From assembly GCA_965644315.1 (NCBI GenBank), contig CBFFRQ010000069.1, positions 372,001 to 436,000 of the forward strand: DNA of 64,000 nt. Direction: 5' to 3'. The translations under genes were made by a program, and so were the position numbers. Under the pieces are notes generated by a model that saw only the letters and a list, made by a program, of their open reading frames with translations, was not told where the DNA came from and searched no databases. Numbering within the stretch: the first letter of the stretch is position 1; each line of letters opens with the position of its first letter. This document shows, piece by piece, positions 18,564 through 29,119 of this stretch. The stretch is from Caecitellus pseudoparvulus (Eukaryota; Bigyra: Bicosoecida).

Positions 18564-19700
18564 ATGGATGCAGCCATGCGCTGCGCCTCTTTTGTGTGGG
18601 ACACGACTGGCTTTGCAGTCCAAGTGCTGGCTGCGGAAATCGGTCAGCTCACATGCTCTGTCTTTGGGTGCCAGCGCCGCTCCGAAGGCGAGATACCAGA
18701 CAGGCTGGGGACGGTGCTGATCACAGGGGTAACAGGGGGCATCGGACGTCAGCTTGTAAGGCAAGTGGCTTTGCGGGGCGGCACACTGTTGGCCTTGGGC
18801 AGAGATGAGGCAGCGGTGCAGGCGGTGTTGCGCGAGGAGTGCGGGGAGCAGCACCGCCACGCGGCGTTTCGGTGCGACTTGGCTGACCTGGACAGCGTGC
18901 AGGCCTGCTGCAAGGCGCTGAAGGAGAGGCTGGCGGGTGGGGCGGGCCTGCAGGCCATCCTGTGCAACGCGGGCGTCATGATGCCCCCTGTCCAACCCCG
19001 CACAGTGGACGGCCACGACCAAGCACTGCAAGTGAATTATCTGGGGCACATGCTCCTGGTGCTGGAACTGGGCCCATCTATCGTCAAGCATGGCACCATC
19101 CTCCTCGTCTCCAGTGTGGCGCACGTGGCCGCCACTGACGTGCTCGGCATGCAGACGCCAGGCCAGTCCCCAGTATCAACAGCGGGAGCAGCGGCATGTT
19201 GCCCCCGCAGCCCTGCCCCGCGCATGACCGTTGCCCAGACCACGCGTGGTTCAGCGCCTCACGCCTCGTCTTGGCAAGTGTCCCCCTCTGCGGCGTACGC
19301 CGAATCCAAGCTGGCGTGCTTGGCCTGCGTCCCCGCCCTCGCAACTTTGGCTGCCGCCAGCCCCGCAAACCCGGCCGTAGTCGCCGCACACCCGGGCGTG
19401 GTGGACACAGACTTGTATCGCCACATGCCCCAGCCCCTGCGTTGGATTGAGCAGGCCCTCGCGCCGCTCCTCTTCCGCAGCCCAGCCCAAGGCGCTGAGG
19501 CGATCCTGCACTCGGCATTCGTCGAGGCTCGCCAACGTGGCCGCAGCACGGCCTACACCGCAGGCGGGGCACCGTGGTCACCTGCACCAGGCTCTCTCAG
19601 CCCTGCGCTGGTTGACAGGCTGTGGGCATTCACACTCGCTGCGCTGGGCCGTGATGCTGAGCAGGTCCGGGAGAGCTGGCGTGCCGGAACAGCAAGCTGA
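18564..19700 (+). CDS. Short-chain dehydrogenase/reductase (retinol-dehydrogenase-like)
   Basis: A single exon of 378 aa. Classical SDR features are all visible: the NAD(P)-binding loop TGVTGGIG, the adenine-pocket Asp in FRCDLADLDSV, NAG in LCNAGVMMPP, VNYLGHMLLVLEL, the catalytic Ser in LLVSSVAH, and the Tyr/Lys pair in YAESK, then HPGVVDTDL. The segment between Ser and Tyr holds a roughly 50-residue low-complexity insertion (about 19150-19275). A hydrophobic N-terminal stretch (SFVWDTTGFAVQVLAA) may anchor it. Architecture fits the RDH11-14/WW-oxidoreductase-like group; the substrate is unknown. It is convergent with membrane-protein copy 1, only 21 bp away. Confidence 0.8.
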   Translation: MDAAMRCASFVWDTTGFAVQVLAAEIGQLTCSVFGCQRRSEGEIPDRLGTVLITGVTGGIGRQLVRQVALRGGTLLALGRDEAAVQAVLREECGEQHRHAAFRCDLADLDSVQACCKALKERLAGGAGLQAILCNAGVMMPPVQPRTVDGHDQALQVNYLGHMLLVLELGPSIVKHGTILLVSSVAHVAATDVLGMQTPGQSPVSTAGAAACCPRSPAPRMTVAQTTRGSAPHASSWQVSPSAAYAESKLACLACVPALATLAAASPANPAVVAAHPGVVDTDLYRHMPQPLRWIEQALAPLLFRSPAQGAEAILHSAFVEARQRGRSTAYTAGGAPWSPAPGSLSPALVDRLWAFTLAALGRDAEQVRESWRAGTAS

Positions 19701-19721
19701 TCGCGCTTGCGTTGTTTGCGC

Positions 19722-21564
19722 TCAAGCAGGCGAGTCGTCCGTGACCTGAGAAGGCGTGGGGGTGCCCCCGTGCACTGTTTTGCCCGAGGAAAATGCGGAG
19801 ATGCCCTTCTGTAGCGTTGTCACGCGCCGGAAACCAAGGGACAAGCGCCCAGCCACGCGGGCGCGCAGCGCTGCGAGCTTGCGCTGTGCGCGCTCCTGCG
19901 CAAACAACTGCAAGTCGGCTTTCAGCCCCCACACATGAGCTGCCGCGGAGAGGCCTTTCAGCACCATAGCAAAGATGAAAATGGCGCGGTTGCCGTCTTT
20001 CAGCCTTCCTGTGGCGATGGTAAACAGCTCGATGGCCAGCATGGGCGTGTCCACGAGCATGTCCCCGAAGCCACGGTAGAGGTCCACCACCACGGACTCG
20101 GCCCGGGTGCCGACGAGCCAGTAAAACGTCGTCTGCACATGCACCACGCTGATCATGGCCAAAATGAAGAAGGCCAAGTTCACAGGTGTGCGCACTCCCA
20201 ATGACAAGGCTGTGGAAATGTCTCTGCGAAAGGAACAGAGCAGGGGGGCACGTCTGAACCCTGGCACGGTGCTCTCACTGCGCGCCAGGCACTCACCCAA
20301 TTTTGTTGAACTCGAACAAGATCAGCATGGCGGTGTACCACCGCCCGTACTGCTGCACGGTCACCATGTACGGATTCCACACGCCGTTCTCCTGCACGCT
20401 GGACCGGCGCCTTGCTGGAGACTTGGACGACCGCCTGACGGGAGAGAAGCCCCTGGAGCTGTGTTGGCCAGTGGAAATAGTGCTGCTCAGGCGCATCAAG
20501 CCCTCCAAGCCCCCCCCGGCTCCCCCCGCATTGCCCAAGCCGGGTGCGACGACCACTGAGGCCTGTTGTGGGGAGCCGCTTGACTCTGCCTCGCTTGGCA
20601 CAGTGTCATCCACGAGGTGCGGCTGGCTCAGTGCCGCCGCGCCCACCACCGCACCCCCCTCCGCCCCAGCACCACCAGCATCCTCCTCCGCCTCGCCCCC
20701 TCCCCCGAACAGACCCGGCACGCCCGCCAACAGCCCCAACACCACCGCGAAACCCGACAACAACGACACCACCACCCATGACAAAGCCAGAACCAGCCAC
20801 CCGCCCCCAGCCAGGCCCACGCCTGCAGCCACCACCGACGTCGTGGACACGGGAAGCTGCAGCAGGTACACCTGGCCAGCATTGCGGGGGTACCATCCGG
20901 TGACGGCGTAGTACACGGCGGCACCGAGGGTCCACAGGAGCTGGGCAGCAGCCAGGGTGACGAGCACTGGCCAGTATTGATCAAACATCGGGTTGATTTG
21001 GCACGTCTGGCCCGCTGATGTGAAGGCGAGCGGGTCCTCCTGTTGCCGATTGGCCGGAGCTTCGGCGCAGTTGACGAGCACCATGACAACTGTGCCAGCA
21101 AGGACCACAGCCTTGATGTTGAAGAAGAGGTAGTACTTCCACTGTGGGCCGTCGTTCAGCACTCTGGCGCTAAGGTCAAGTCCTGGGGCTGGCTGCAGCT
21201 CAGACGGAGAACATCTCGTCCGAATGGAAAGTGGTGGGGCTTGCTGTCCGGCGTTGGGCGCTTGCTGCGCCTCTGGCGCCGACGCTTTTGCATCTGGGGG
21301 GGGGAAAGGGCTGTGTCTATCTGCTTCCTTGCTCATTTTGGCGTGCAAGTCGCTCTTCGACGCCGCCCTCGCCGAATCCAAGCTCTCCTCGTGCCAAAGT
21401 CTGGGCGTGCGAGGCCCGGCTCGCGGCGACAAATTCCGCGCAGGCAAGCTGCCCTGCTGGGAACCGGCGGGCTGTGATCCTTGCAAGGACGGCTGGGAAG
21501 GTTCAAAGCTTGGTTGGTATGGTTGCGGATCGGCGCTAGGCGCCCCTCGAAGCAGGAGGGCCAT
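19722..21564 (-). CDS. Multi-pass membrane protein of unknown family, tandem copy 1
   Basis: Two exons, 21564-20297 and 20223-19722 (589 aa), split by a 73-nt intron (GTGAGT...TTCGCAG) at exactly the position used in copy 2. About eight hydrophobic segments follow a Gln/Pro/Ser-rich N-terminal tail; copy 2 shares the same block order. Conserved landmarks are LNDGPQWKYYLFFNIKA, GQTCQINP, GWYPRNAGQVYLLQLPVS, TVQQYGRWYT, YWLVG and VDLYRGFGDML. Between the fourth and fifth segments lies a Ser/Gly-rich loop longer than in copy 2. I do not recognise the family, and no transporter or receptor motif is evident. The true start is the ATG at 21564; the frame is open to a TTG at 21642. Confidence 0.75.
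20641..20960. repeat. Near-identical 320-bp block, copy 1
   Basis: This pairs with 22904-23223 at equal length, with six mismatches I could count and no gap (about 98%). It covers the second to fourth membrane segments of the paralogue pair; sequence on both sides is clearly more divergent. Confidence 0.85.
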
Positions 21565-22074
21565 CGTACGCCGACTCGAAGCGAACGTTCGACGAAAACC
21601 TCGCCGAGCAACCAGCGGAGTGTCACGCAACGCCGACTGCAACCCAGCACGTGCAGGGTTCAGCTCAGGGCATGCACGAAGGGGACATCTGGCATCATCC
21701 AGAGTCTCTCTGGGTTATTTTAGGGGTTTTGTTCGCGAGACGGCTTGCGGCCCGGCCAGGTGGCCGATAGGGCTGAGCGGACCCGCGGCAGCGGCAGCTG
21801 CGAGCGAGCCTAGGTGTCCATTCGCCGTCATCCATTCACCCTTGAGGAAAACGCGGCGAATGTGGCACTACACTGCACGTTGACAAGCTAGTGAGCCTTT
21901 TGCAGCGCCCCTGCCTTTCCTGCTGCTTCCTGAGACTCTCTGGCAGACGCTGACGTCACCGTATGCAAGCAAGTCCTTATCGCACGCAGCCGAGGCAGGG
22001 AAATTCATTCAGAGAAAAAGACAGGCACAGCGTGAAAAGAACATGTGAGGATAGTCAGATGGGCGATGCCCTGC
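21565..22074. other. Intergenic region between the two membrane-protein paralogues
   Basis: About 510 bp. It holds a perfect 9-bp inverted repeat, CATTCGCCG at 21819-21827 and CGGCGAATG at 21854-21862, with a 26-nt loop, upstream of copy 1. It may also hold a further 3' exon of copy 2, because the copy-2 stop lies inside a consensus donor. No independent gene is seen. Confidence 0.4.
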
Positions 22075-23887
22075 TCACCTGCGGGCGCCTTGTTGGCGAC
22101 GCTTGGCAGCCTTCGCGCCTGCCCCTGTCGCGAACGCAAGGGGGTTGACTCTCGCGTTGACTGGCTGGTCAGGGTCTTCTTGCTCTGGCAATGGCGTTGA
22201 ATGAGCGGGCTCTGCGATGCCCCTTCCTGCAGTTGGAGAGAGCTTCACCCCCCCACCTCCACTGGCACCGGTCAGTCCAGGCTTGGAAGCGAATCGCCGT
22301 GCGAGCCGCCGCTTAAACTTGCGCCGAACAGCTGCAAGCCGGGCCTGAGTCCGTTCCTGCAGGAATAAGGAGATGTCTTTGTACAGTGTGTAGATGTGGG
22401 AGAGCCCTGACAGGGTCTTGAGCACGAGGGCAAAGATGAAGAGCCCGGCGTTGTTGGAAGAGATGATGCCAGTGATGATGGCAATGAACTCCAGGATAAT
22501 CTTCGGCGTATCCAGCAGCACATCCCCGAAGCCACGGTAGAGGTCCACCAGCGTTGAGTCAGCACGGGAGCCCACAAGCCAGTAAAACGTAATCTGCACG
22601 TGCGCAACACTGATCATGGCCAGCACGAAGAAGCTCTGCGCGAAGGCTGTGTCCACGCCCAGAGTCATGGCCGTAGCAATGTCACTGCGAAGGGAGGGGC
22701 AAGGGTGTAACGTGTCAAGCGGTCTGCGTGCACTGGTCAGCATGGGGCCCAACGCACCCAATCGCGTTGAACTCGTACACGAGCAAGAGCATGGTGTACC
22801 ACCGCCCATACTGCTGCACAGTGACTTCATAAGGGTTGAGCACCTCTGGTTTTTTCCCAGGCTGCGCTGCAGAATCCGGGCTTTCAAGTTTGGCTGCTGT
22901 TGCGCCCACCACCGCACCCCCCTCCGCCCCAGCACCACCAGCATCCTCCGCCGCCTCGCCCCCTCCTCCGAACAGACCCGGCACTCCCGCCAACAGCCCC
23001 AACACCACCGCGAAACCCGACAACAACGACACCACCACCCATGACAGAGCCAGCACCAGCCACCCGCCCCCAGCCAGGCCCACGCCTGCAGCCACCACCG
23101 ACGTCGTGGACACGGGAAGCTGCAGCAGGTACACCTGGCCAGCATTGCGGGGGTACCATCCGGTGACGGCGTAGTACACGGCGGCGCCGAGGGTCCACAG
23201 GAGCTGGGCAGCAGCCAGGGTGACAAGTGCAGGCCACCATGAGTCCAGAGTCGGGTTGATTTGGCACGTCTGGCCCGCGACGGAGAGTGCTTGGGAATCT
23301 TGAGCCAGGCGTTGCTCAGGGGCGGGCCCCTCGTTGCAATTCACCAGCACCATGGCGATGGTACCTGCCAGCACAAGCGCCTTGATGTTGAAGAAGAGGT
23401 AGTACTTCCACTGTGGGCCGTCGTTCAGCGGCGCGTTGGCAAGCGCTCGCTTGCGAGCCTTGCGCTCCTGTCGTTCCCGCTCAAGCTGCACGAGCACAGT
23501 TTCGCCTTGCGGTGGGGCGTCCATGTGCTTGTCTATTTCGGGTTCTGGGAGTGATATATCTTCCATGTGCGCCCCGGCTTCGTCGGGCCCAGAAAGCAAC
23601 GGAGGGGACGCGTCAGGATCTCTTTTCCGCTCGCCGGGCAAGACCACCAAGGGGGAGCCGGGGGCCTCGAGCTCCCGAGCTGCAGCAATGGCAGGAGGTG
23701 CAGGAGGCTGCTTGCTCTCCTGGTCGGCCGAATCCCTGCTTTCTCCAGCGCTGGCCCCTCCCTCCCCGCTGCTGGTGTCTGAACTACATCCTCGCTCGCT
23801 GGCGGGTTCGCAGCTTCTGTTTGCTCCGGCTGGCCCGCACATCCTTGCCCTGCCTTCCTGCCCTTTGCCAAGAGTTTCGCCGCGCAT
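22075..23887 (-). CDS. Multi-pass membrane protein of unknown family, tandem copy 2
   Basis: Two exons, 23887-22758 and 22684-22075 (579 aa); the 73-nt intron (GTGCGT...TTCGCAG) matches the phase, position and length of that in copy 1. The N-terminal tail is charged and Ser/Glu/Pro-rich, unlike copy 1. The membrane core keeps the same landmarks (QWKYYLFFNIKALVLAG, GQTCQINP, NPYEVTVQQYGRWYT, FYWLVGSRA, VDLYRGFGDVLLDTP), and the C-terminal tail is basic (RRKFKRRLARR). The TGA at 22075-22077 overlaps CAG|GTGAGC, an optimal donor, so a last exon in 21.9-22.05 kb is possible. The ATG at 23887 is the first in the frame. Confidence 0.75.
22904..23223. repeat. Near-identical 320-bp block, copy 2
   Basis: Partner of 20641-20960 (about 98% identity, no gaps). 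Both copies are in the same frame and orientation. Confidence 0.85.
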
Positions 23888-24296
23888 TGCCCGGGGAAAC
23901 TCTCACACACGCCCTTGCAGCTTTAGATGTGGTACAGTGCCTCTGCACGCTTGACGATGAGGCTCTGAACGCCCCAAGCCAGTGCTGGCGATAAACCACC
24001 CCAAGGCAAAGTGCAAGCTGGATTAGGGGAGGCTTCAGAACGCCAAATCGATCGCCACAGGCCTTTGAAGACTCCAGCTCGTGCACTGCTGCTTGACGCT
24101 GCTTCAGAGTGCCGGGGGCCGGCCAGCGATAACCCGCCCCACCACTCCCGGTCGCCGCGGCGCTGCACCTCCCAGCCACAGAAGAGCCCGGATTCGCCTG
24201 GCCCAGAGAAGCTCTGCGCCCGGACAACGTGACGACTGCTCAAATTTCGCTCTCAGTACCAGCCCATGCCGGATAGGGTTGGGTTGTGCGCGCGGA
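23888..24296. other. Intergenic region upstream of membrane-protein copy 2
   Basis: About 410 bp between two same-strand genes. Open frames cross it, but none has recognisable similarity or splice support. No AATGCA element follows the rhodanese stop. I see nothing else. Confidence 0.35.
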
Positions 24297-25778
24297 TTAT
24301 GACTCAGGTTCAAGTTTGCCGCTCCCCATCCAACCCAGCCAGCCGCCCTCCAGCACTGCCAACGCAGTCTCGGGCACACCCATCGCACGAGCAGCAAACC
24401 ACACCGCTGACGCCCTCCACGCTGTGCCGCAGTACAGCACGAGGTGGGGGTGGCTGCCCTTCCCTGCAGGCTTCAGCCAGCCCTGCGCCTCCCACCTGCG
24501 CTGCATGCGTAGTGGCTGTGCCAGCCGACCACTTGCCGTGAAGTACTCCTGCAGCACATCGCGGCTGCCAACAAGCGGGCCTCCAAAAGCCCACTGGGCG
24601 CCGGGGATTGCACCTGCATGTGCCATGTACGCGTACCCCGCCGCTGTGCCATTGAACTCTTGGTGTGACCTGGTGTCCAGCAGGACGTGCCTGGGCGTCA
24701 CTTGGTCCCGGCAGAGAAGGGGTGGCAAGCACTGAGCAGGGGAGGATGCTTCACCTTCCACCTGAATCTCTACGAGGATCTCCTGCTGCCCACCTTGAGG
24801 GTGCCTTGCCGCTGCCAGCCGGCGCACTGGGAGGCCGGCCGCCCGCCAGGCGTGCAGACCGCCTTGCAACAGCCGCACAGCGCCAAGGCCTGCGCTGCGG
24901 AGGACCACGCCCAGCCTGGCAGCAGGCAGCACTTCCCCCACTATGACCACTTTGGCGGTGGCCAGGGGCGGGAGGGGCAAGTTTGCGGCGGCCAAGGCTG
25001 CACGCAGCTCCGCCACAACCTGCGCGGCAGGCAACGCTGCATAGGCCTGGGCCTGTGGGCCCTCGACAGCCCCCACGCCAAAGGGGGCGGCACAAGGAAT
25101 GGACATGGTATCCGGTGCGACACCGGCCCTCACTTGCCACGAGCGGCTGACTGCGTGAAGGAACAAGTGCCCTGCACGGGCTAAGGAGCGGCAGTGGCGC
25201 TGTGACACCGCCTCCAGGTCACGAAGGCCACCAGCTGCGGCGGCCATGTCCCTCGCCACAGAGTGGGGAAATGGGAAGACACCTGCTGCGTCGATGCTGG
25301 CCGAATGGCGAGGGTACCGTTTCAGCCAGTCCGTGACCCGGCCAGCCAGACGCAGCAGGCGGCCGGCGGCAGCCTTGCAACCGGAGCGTCGAACGGCGGC
25401 TGCGGTGCGCACAGAGCCTGGGCCAAGAAGCACGACATCCATTCCACTGTCAAGTTCCTTGCAAAGGTGTTCAAGCTGGGCGCGGGCTTCCTGGGCATCA
25501 GCCTCGTCGCAGGCACGTGATGGACCTTGAGACAGGCAGGCCAGCATGCTAGCTGGGAAGACCGTCGCACCCCTCACTGAGCGGTCGAAAGCGGCCTGGA
25601 AGCTGCGGGTGTCCCACACCGAGATCGCATCAGTTTGATTGTCCAACGTACGAGAGAGCCAGAGCGGCAGAACGGGCTCCAACTGCACAGGCACGGGGAC
25701 TTCGTGCCTCGCGTTTCGGCCGGAAACGCTGGCCAATACATGCGTAAGCGCAAAAGCCCACAGGAAGACCTTCCTCAT
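24297..25778 (-). CDS. Secreted triple-rhodanese sulfurtransferase, YnjE-like
   Basis: A single exon of 493 aa. Rhodaneses move sulfane sulfur through a cysteine persulfide. A clear signal peptide (MRKVFLWAFALTHVLASVSG) suggests secretion or an organelle lumen. Three rhodanese modules can be seen: a first degenerate one (ISVWDTRSFQAAFDRSVRG), a second (KVVIVGEVLPAARLGVVLRS, LLQGGLHAWRAAGLPV), and a third with the active-site loop LYCGTAWRAS. The third module (SHQEFNGTAAGYAYM, GAIPGAQWAFGG, LEGGWLGW) closely follows the C-terminus of the periplasmic E. coli YnjE, which also has three modules and a signal peptide. Bacterial ancestry is an inference. The start at 25778 is the ATG of the signal peptide. 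It lies 80 bp downstream of EED. Confidence 0.8.
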   Translation of the reverse strand: MRKVFLWAFALTHVLASVSGRNARHEVPVPVQLEPVLPLWLSRTLDNQTDAISVWDTRSFQAAFDRSVRGATVFPASMLACLSQGPSRACDEADAQEARAQLEHLCKELDSGMDVVLLGPGSVRTAAAVRRSGCKAAAGRLLRLAGRVTDWLKRYPRHSASIDAAGVFPFPHSVARDMAAAAGGLRDLEAVSQRHCRSLARAGHLFLHAVSRSWQVRAGVAPDTMSIPCAAPFGVGAVEGPQAQAYAALPAAQVVAELRAALAAANLPLPPLATAKVVIVGEVLPAARLGVVLRSAGLGAVRLLQGGLHAWRAAGLPVRRLAAARHPQGGQQEILVEIQVEGEASSPAQCLPPLLCRDQVTPRHVLLDTRSHQEFNGTAAGYAYMAHAGAIPGAQWAFGGPLVGSRDVLQEYFTASGRLAQPLRMQRRWEAQGWLKPAGKGSHPHLVLYCGTAWRASAVWFAARAMGVPETALAVLEGGWLGWMGSGKLEPES

Positions 25779-25858
25779 GACTATTCTTGCAAAAGAAAAT
25801 GACATTAATCCCCTTAATGTGCTGCAGTGGCTGCAGGGCCGCGGAAAGTTGCGGCCAG

Positions 25859-27415
25859 TCATGAATGGCCACTGAACAAAGCGTCCAAGGATGCCTTCGT
25901 GTCTGTAGTCTGGCCAGCGGGCAGGATGTCCTGCAGTGTGGGCGCTGGGCGGGGCTTCAGCAAGTCCCACCGCCACACAGTCGCATTGTCACACACTGCG
26001 ACGAGAGTCTGCCCATCCGGGCTCCACGCGCAGCCCCTCACCGTGTTCGCCATGCCGTCCACACTCGTGAGGGGCAGGGTCGCAAACTTGGTCGGCTGCA
26101 GCGACCTGGGCGCGAGAGGCTCCGCGCCATCACCACCTGGTGCCTCTGCCGAGGCGGCACCTGAGCTACCTGGCTTGCCGCTGATGGCTTGCCCTTCGAA
26201 CACCGCCGGGGGCGGGTTCAGGACAGCCTCTGCTGAGTCTCCTGCCCCCCGTGCGGCTTCCGGGAACAGCTCCCACACGTGCAGAGTCGCCTTCTCGTTG
26301 CCGCACGCGAGCAGGGAGGCATCAGGCGACACTGCGCCGCGCATGAACCAGACATGTGCGTCCCTCATCTCGAACTCTGACAGCACCATGACTGCATCAG
26401 CCCCCGTGAGCGTGTCCGGCGCCCACATGAGCAGCTTGGAGTCCGTGCTCTTGGACACCAGCAGGTTCCCCACCCACTGCACGTAGTCCACATAGTCCAC
26501 GTGCACATTTGCCGTGGAGTACGCTGGGAACTGCTCGAAGTGCGTCTTGAACACGGCGCTGCCTTCCACTTTGTGGCTGTAGCTCGCCTGCATGGCCGAT
26601 GTCACGTCAGGGGAGTCCAGCGCCCAAATCTTCACTGTGTTGTCCATACCCTGTCGGAGGTGGCGGATGGTGGGTGCAGGCGGTTTGCGGGTGCGTGGCA
26701 GGTGGGCAGCCGACGCACCGCCGAGGCAAAGCAGTTCCCTATTGGGTGAATGGACACCGACAGCACGTCGTCACGGTGCCCTGCCTCCCCAGCGAACACC
26801 GCAACACACGTGTTGGTGGCGACGTTCCACAGGCGGATGCTTTCGTCTTTGGAAGCTGTCAGCAGCATGCTGGGCGTGATGGGGTGCCACTTGACGTCGT
26901 TGATCATGGCCCCGTGCCCCACGAGGGTGCGCGCGACTTCCTGCCGGGAGGCATTGATCACCTTCACGACGCCCCGAACTCCCCCCACTGCTAGCAGCGG
27001 CTCGCCTGACGGCTGGTCTACTGTCCAGGCGCACGCGTACAGCTCTTCTTCCTTCTGCGAGTGGGTGCTTGCGTGTGGTGATGCCCGCTGCAGCCAGCTC
27101 GCGAGCACAGGGCACCCACATCCTCATCTTCATACACCTGGACCACACCGATCTCGCCTGTATCCAGGAGCTCGTAGACAGTCACCTGTTGTGTTCACAC
27201 AGGCGTGGGCGGGTGGAGCAGTGCACGCTGCAAACCACCAGGCAAGAGCCACGCTGCCTCACCCGGTTTGAACCGACGGTGGCGAACACAGAGTCGTACC
27301 CAGGGCCGCCAGAGCAAAACGCTACCCCATACAGAGGTTTCTCGTGGTCTTCGCAAACACATGCAGTGCAGCGAAATGGCCGACGAGCCTTGCCTTTGGC
27401 GGCTTTGTCTGCCAT
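25859..27415 (-). CDS. EED: Polycomb PRC2 subunit EED/ESC/FIE (WD40)
   Basis: EED is the WD40 propeller of Polycomb repressive complex 2; it binds H3K27me3 and stimulates the EZH2 methyltransferase. Four exons, 27415-27263, 27185-27120, 27054-26719 and 26650-25859, give 448 aa; introns are 77, 65 and 68 nt. Family signatures run in order: EDHEKPLYGVAF, VFATVGSNRVTVYE, ELYACAWTVD, LLAVGGVRGVVKVIN, GHGAMINDVKWHP, SKDESIRLWNVAT, GHRDDVLSV, GMDNTVKIWALDS, VDYVDYVQWVGNLLVSKS, WFMRGAVSPDASLLACGNE and the final VRGCAWSPDGQTLVAVCDNATVWRWD (shown here as one continuous motif in two parts, ending WRWD). A Pro/Gly/Ala-rich insertion sits between blades. The finding implies H3K27 methylation in this organism. 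Confidence 0.92.
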
Positions 27416-27581
27416 GGCTGAGCGGCAATTTCCGCAGGCAACAGCGACGGCACGTGACAACACACAAAAGCCATAGATTGCGACAAGCTGGGCGGTCAAT
27501 GCACCATCATAAAGGTTGATGAGGTGGCGGTTCGGGGGGTGGTGTGTATTGCCCATGACTCGTGCCGGTGCCGGGGGAGCA

Positions 27582-29119
27582 TCACACAAACAGGCAGTCC
27601 ACCTCGTCACCACACGGCGCATGCAGCTGGATAGCTGAGCCCGGCAGGGCAAGTGGGAGGCCCAGCGCCTTGGGCCCGTCAAACTGAGTAAACACAGGCT
27701 TCACTCCCACCTGCAGTGTGTGGCAACTGGCGCCTTGAGGACCCCCGCCAAGGATGCCTTGGCGACCACCTGGAGGTCCACCCGGCATCGCTCCGCCCCC
27801 CTTGAAGGAGGGCTCGTGAACACTTGCAGAGCCCACGGGGAGCTGGCGCGCCAACGCACCATGCATGCCTGCTCTGACTCTCGAGCCGCCGGCTGCTCCG
27901 CCGACAATCAGCTTGCAAGGCGCCCCACCTCGCAGGGCGTCCCCTCTGCGGCTGCGTTGGCCAACCCCGGACCCCGGGGCAGGCTCGCCACCTGGACTGG
28001 CCAACAGTACGACGAGGGAATCGTGGGAAGTGGAAGATGCAGCAGAGGCGCAGTCCTGCTCTTCTGCCGCTCGGGGGGCGGGGTGTTCCACAGAGAACTC
28101 TGTCCGTAGGTCGCCGCTGGGCGGAGGCGTGCCTCCCTCCTCGCAGAACAAAGCGTCAGGGGCCGCCACGGAGCTCCTCTCCGCTAAGGCCCCTGTGTGA
28201 CTCGAGGGTGTGATGCGCCTGACGAGCCGTGGTGAGCGGTAACGGAGAGGCTTTCGAATCCTGCTCCGCTTCGCAGGCGTTGGCACTGGCGGGTCTTGCA
28301 GACCTCCTCCGGACGGCTGGGTTTCTGGGTTGCCAGGGTGCACATCCGTGGTCCCACTAGCATGGACAACCTTGAGGCATGTTTCGCATTCCTCCTTTTC
28401 TACTTGGAGGAAGGCGCGTGCAGTCGTGCTGCGGCGACTCAGCTCAGTCAGGTGCTGGGCAGCGCTGCGTAGGCTGCGCAAGTGCTGGGCTCTAAGGTCC
28501 TCACAGCGCATGGCTTCGCCTTCAGCGCGCTGGATGGCTGCTCTTGTTGAGGCAGCTTGCACTTTCATCGCGCTTATGTCCGCCTGCACTCGCTCGTGCA
28601 TGGCTTGTGACTCTGCCGCGGCGCCCGGCAGCGACAGCAGACAACGCTGCAGCGCCTCCTTCTCGCGCTGGGCAGCAGCCAGGCGGGCTTTGTCGGCATC
28701 AAGTTGGGCAGAGAGGTTGTCTACACGTTCTTGCAGTTCTTGCTGCTCCGCTTGCATCGCCTGTACCGCCTGCCGCACCGCCACGTTGTCCTCGTGCACT
28801 GCCACCGCCTGCTGAAGCATGGCGTTGTGCTTGGCGCGCAGGCGGTGCACGTCGTAGCTCAGCTGCTGCCGTGTGTGGCGCAGCTTGCCGTTCAGTTCCG
28901 CGAGGCGCGGCAGAGTTGACGCTGACAAGCGGTGCACTGCTCAGGGGAGGGTGGTAGCGGGTGTGAAACGCGGTGAGCTAGCAACGCAGCGCGCAGCGGT
29001 GGACACGTACGAAGCGTGTCTCCCAGCGACAGCTGCTCTTCAATGGTTGCTCGAAGGGCGTCCCATTGGGCTTTCGAAGCAGTGTGCTTCTCGAACTCCC
29101 GCACTTGCGGCAGCGCCAT
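27582..29119 (-). CDS. Coiled-coil protein of unknown function
   Basis: Two exons, 29119-29011 and 28936-27582 (487 aa), joined over a 74-nt intron (GTACGT...GAGCAG) so that SLGDTL continues into LHRLSASTLPRLAELNGKL. Residues from about 15 to 200 are heptad-rich coiled coil (QELQERVDNLSAQLDADKARLAAAQ, shown in part elsewhere). The C-terminal half is Gly/Pro/Ser-rich with a basic patch (AKRSRIRKPLRYRSPRLVRR). No catalytic or named domain is seen. A structural role (cytoskeletal, centrosomal or chromosomal) is only a guess. An AATGCA element lies 78 nt past the stop. Confidence 0.65.
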
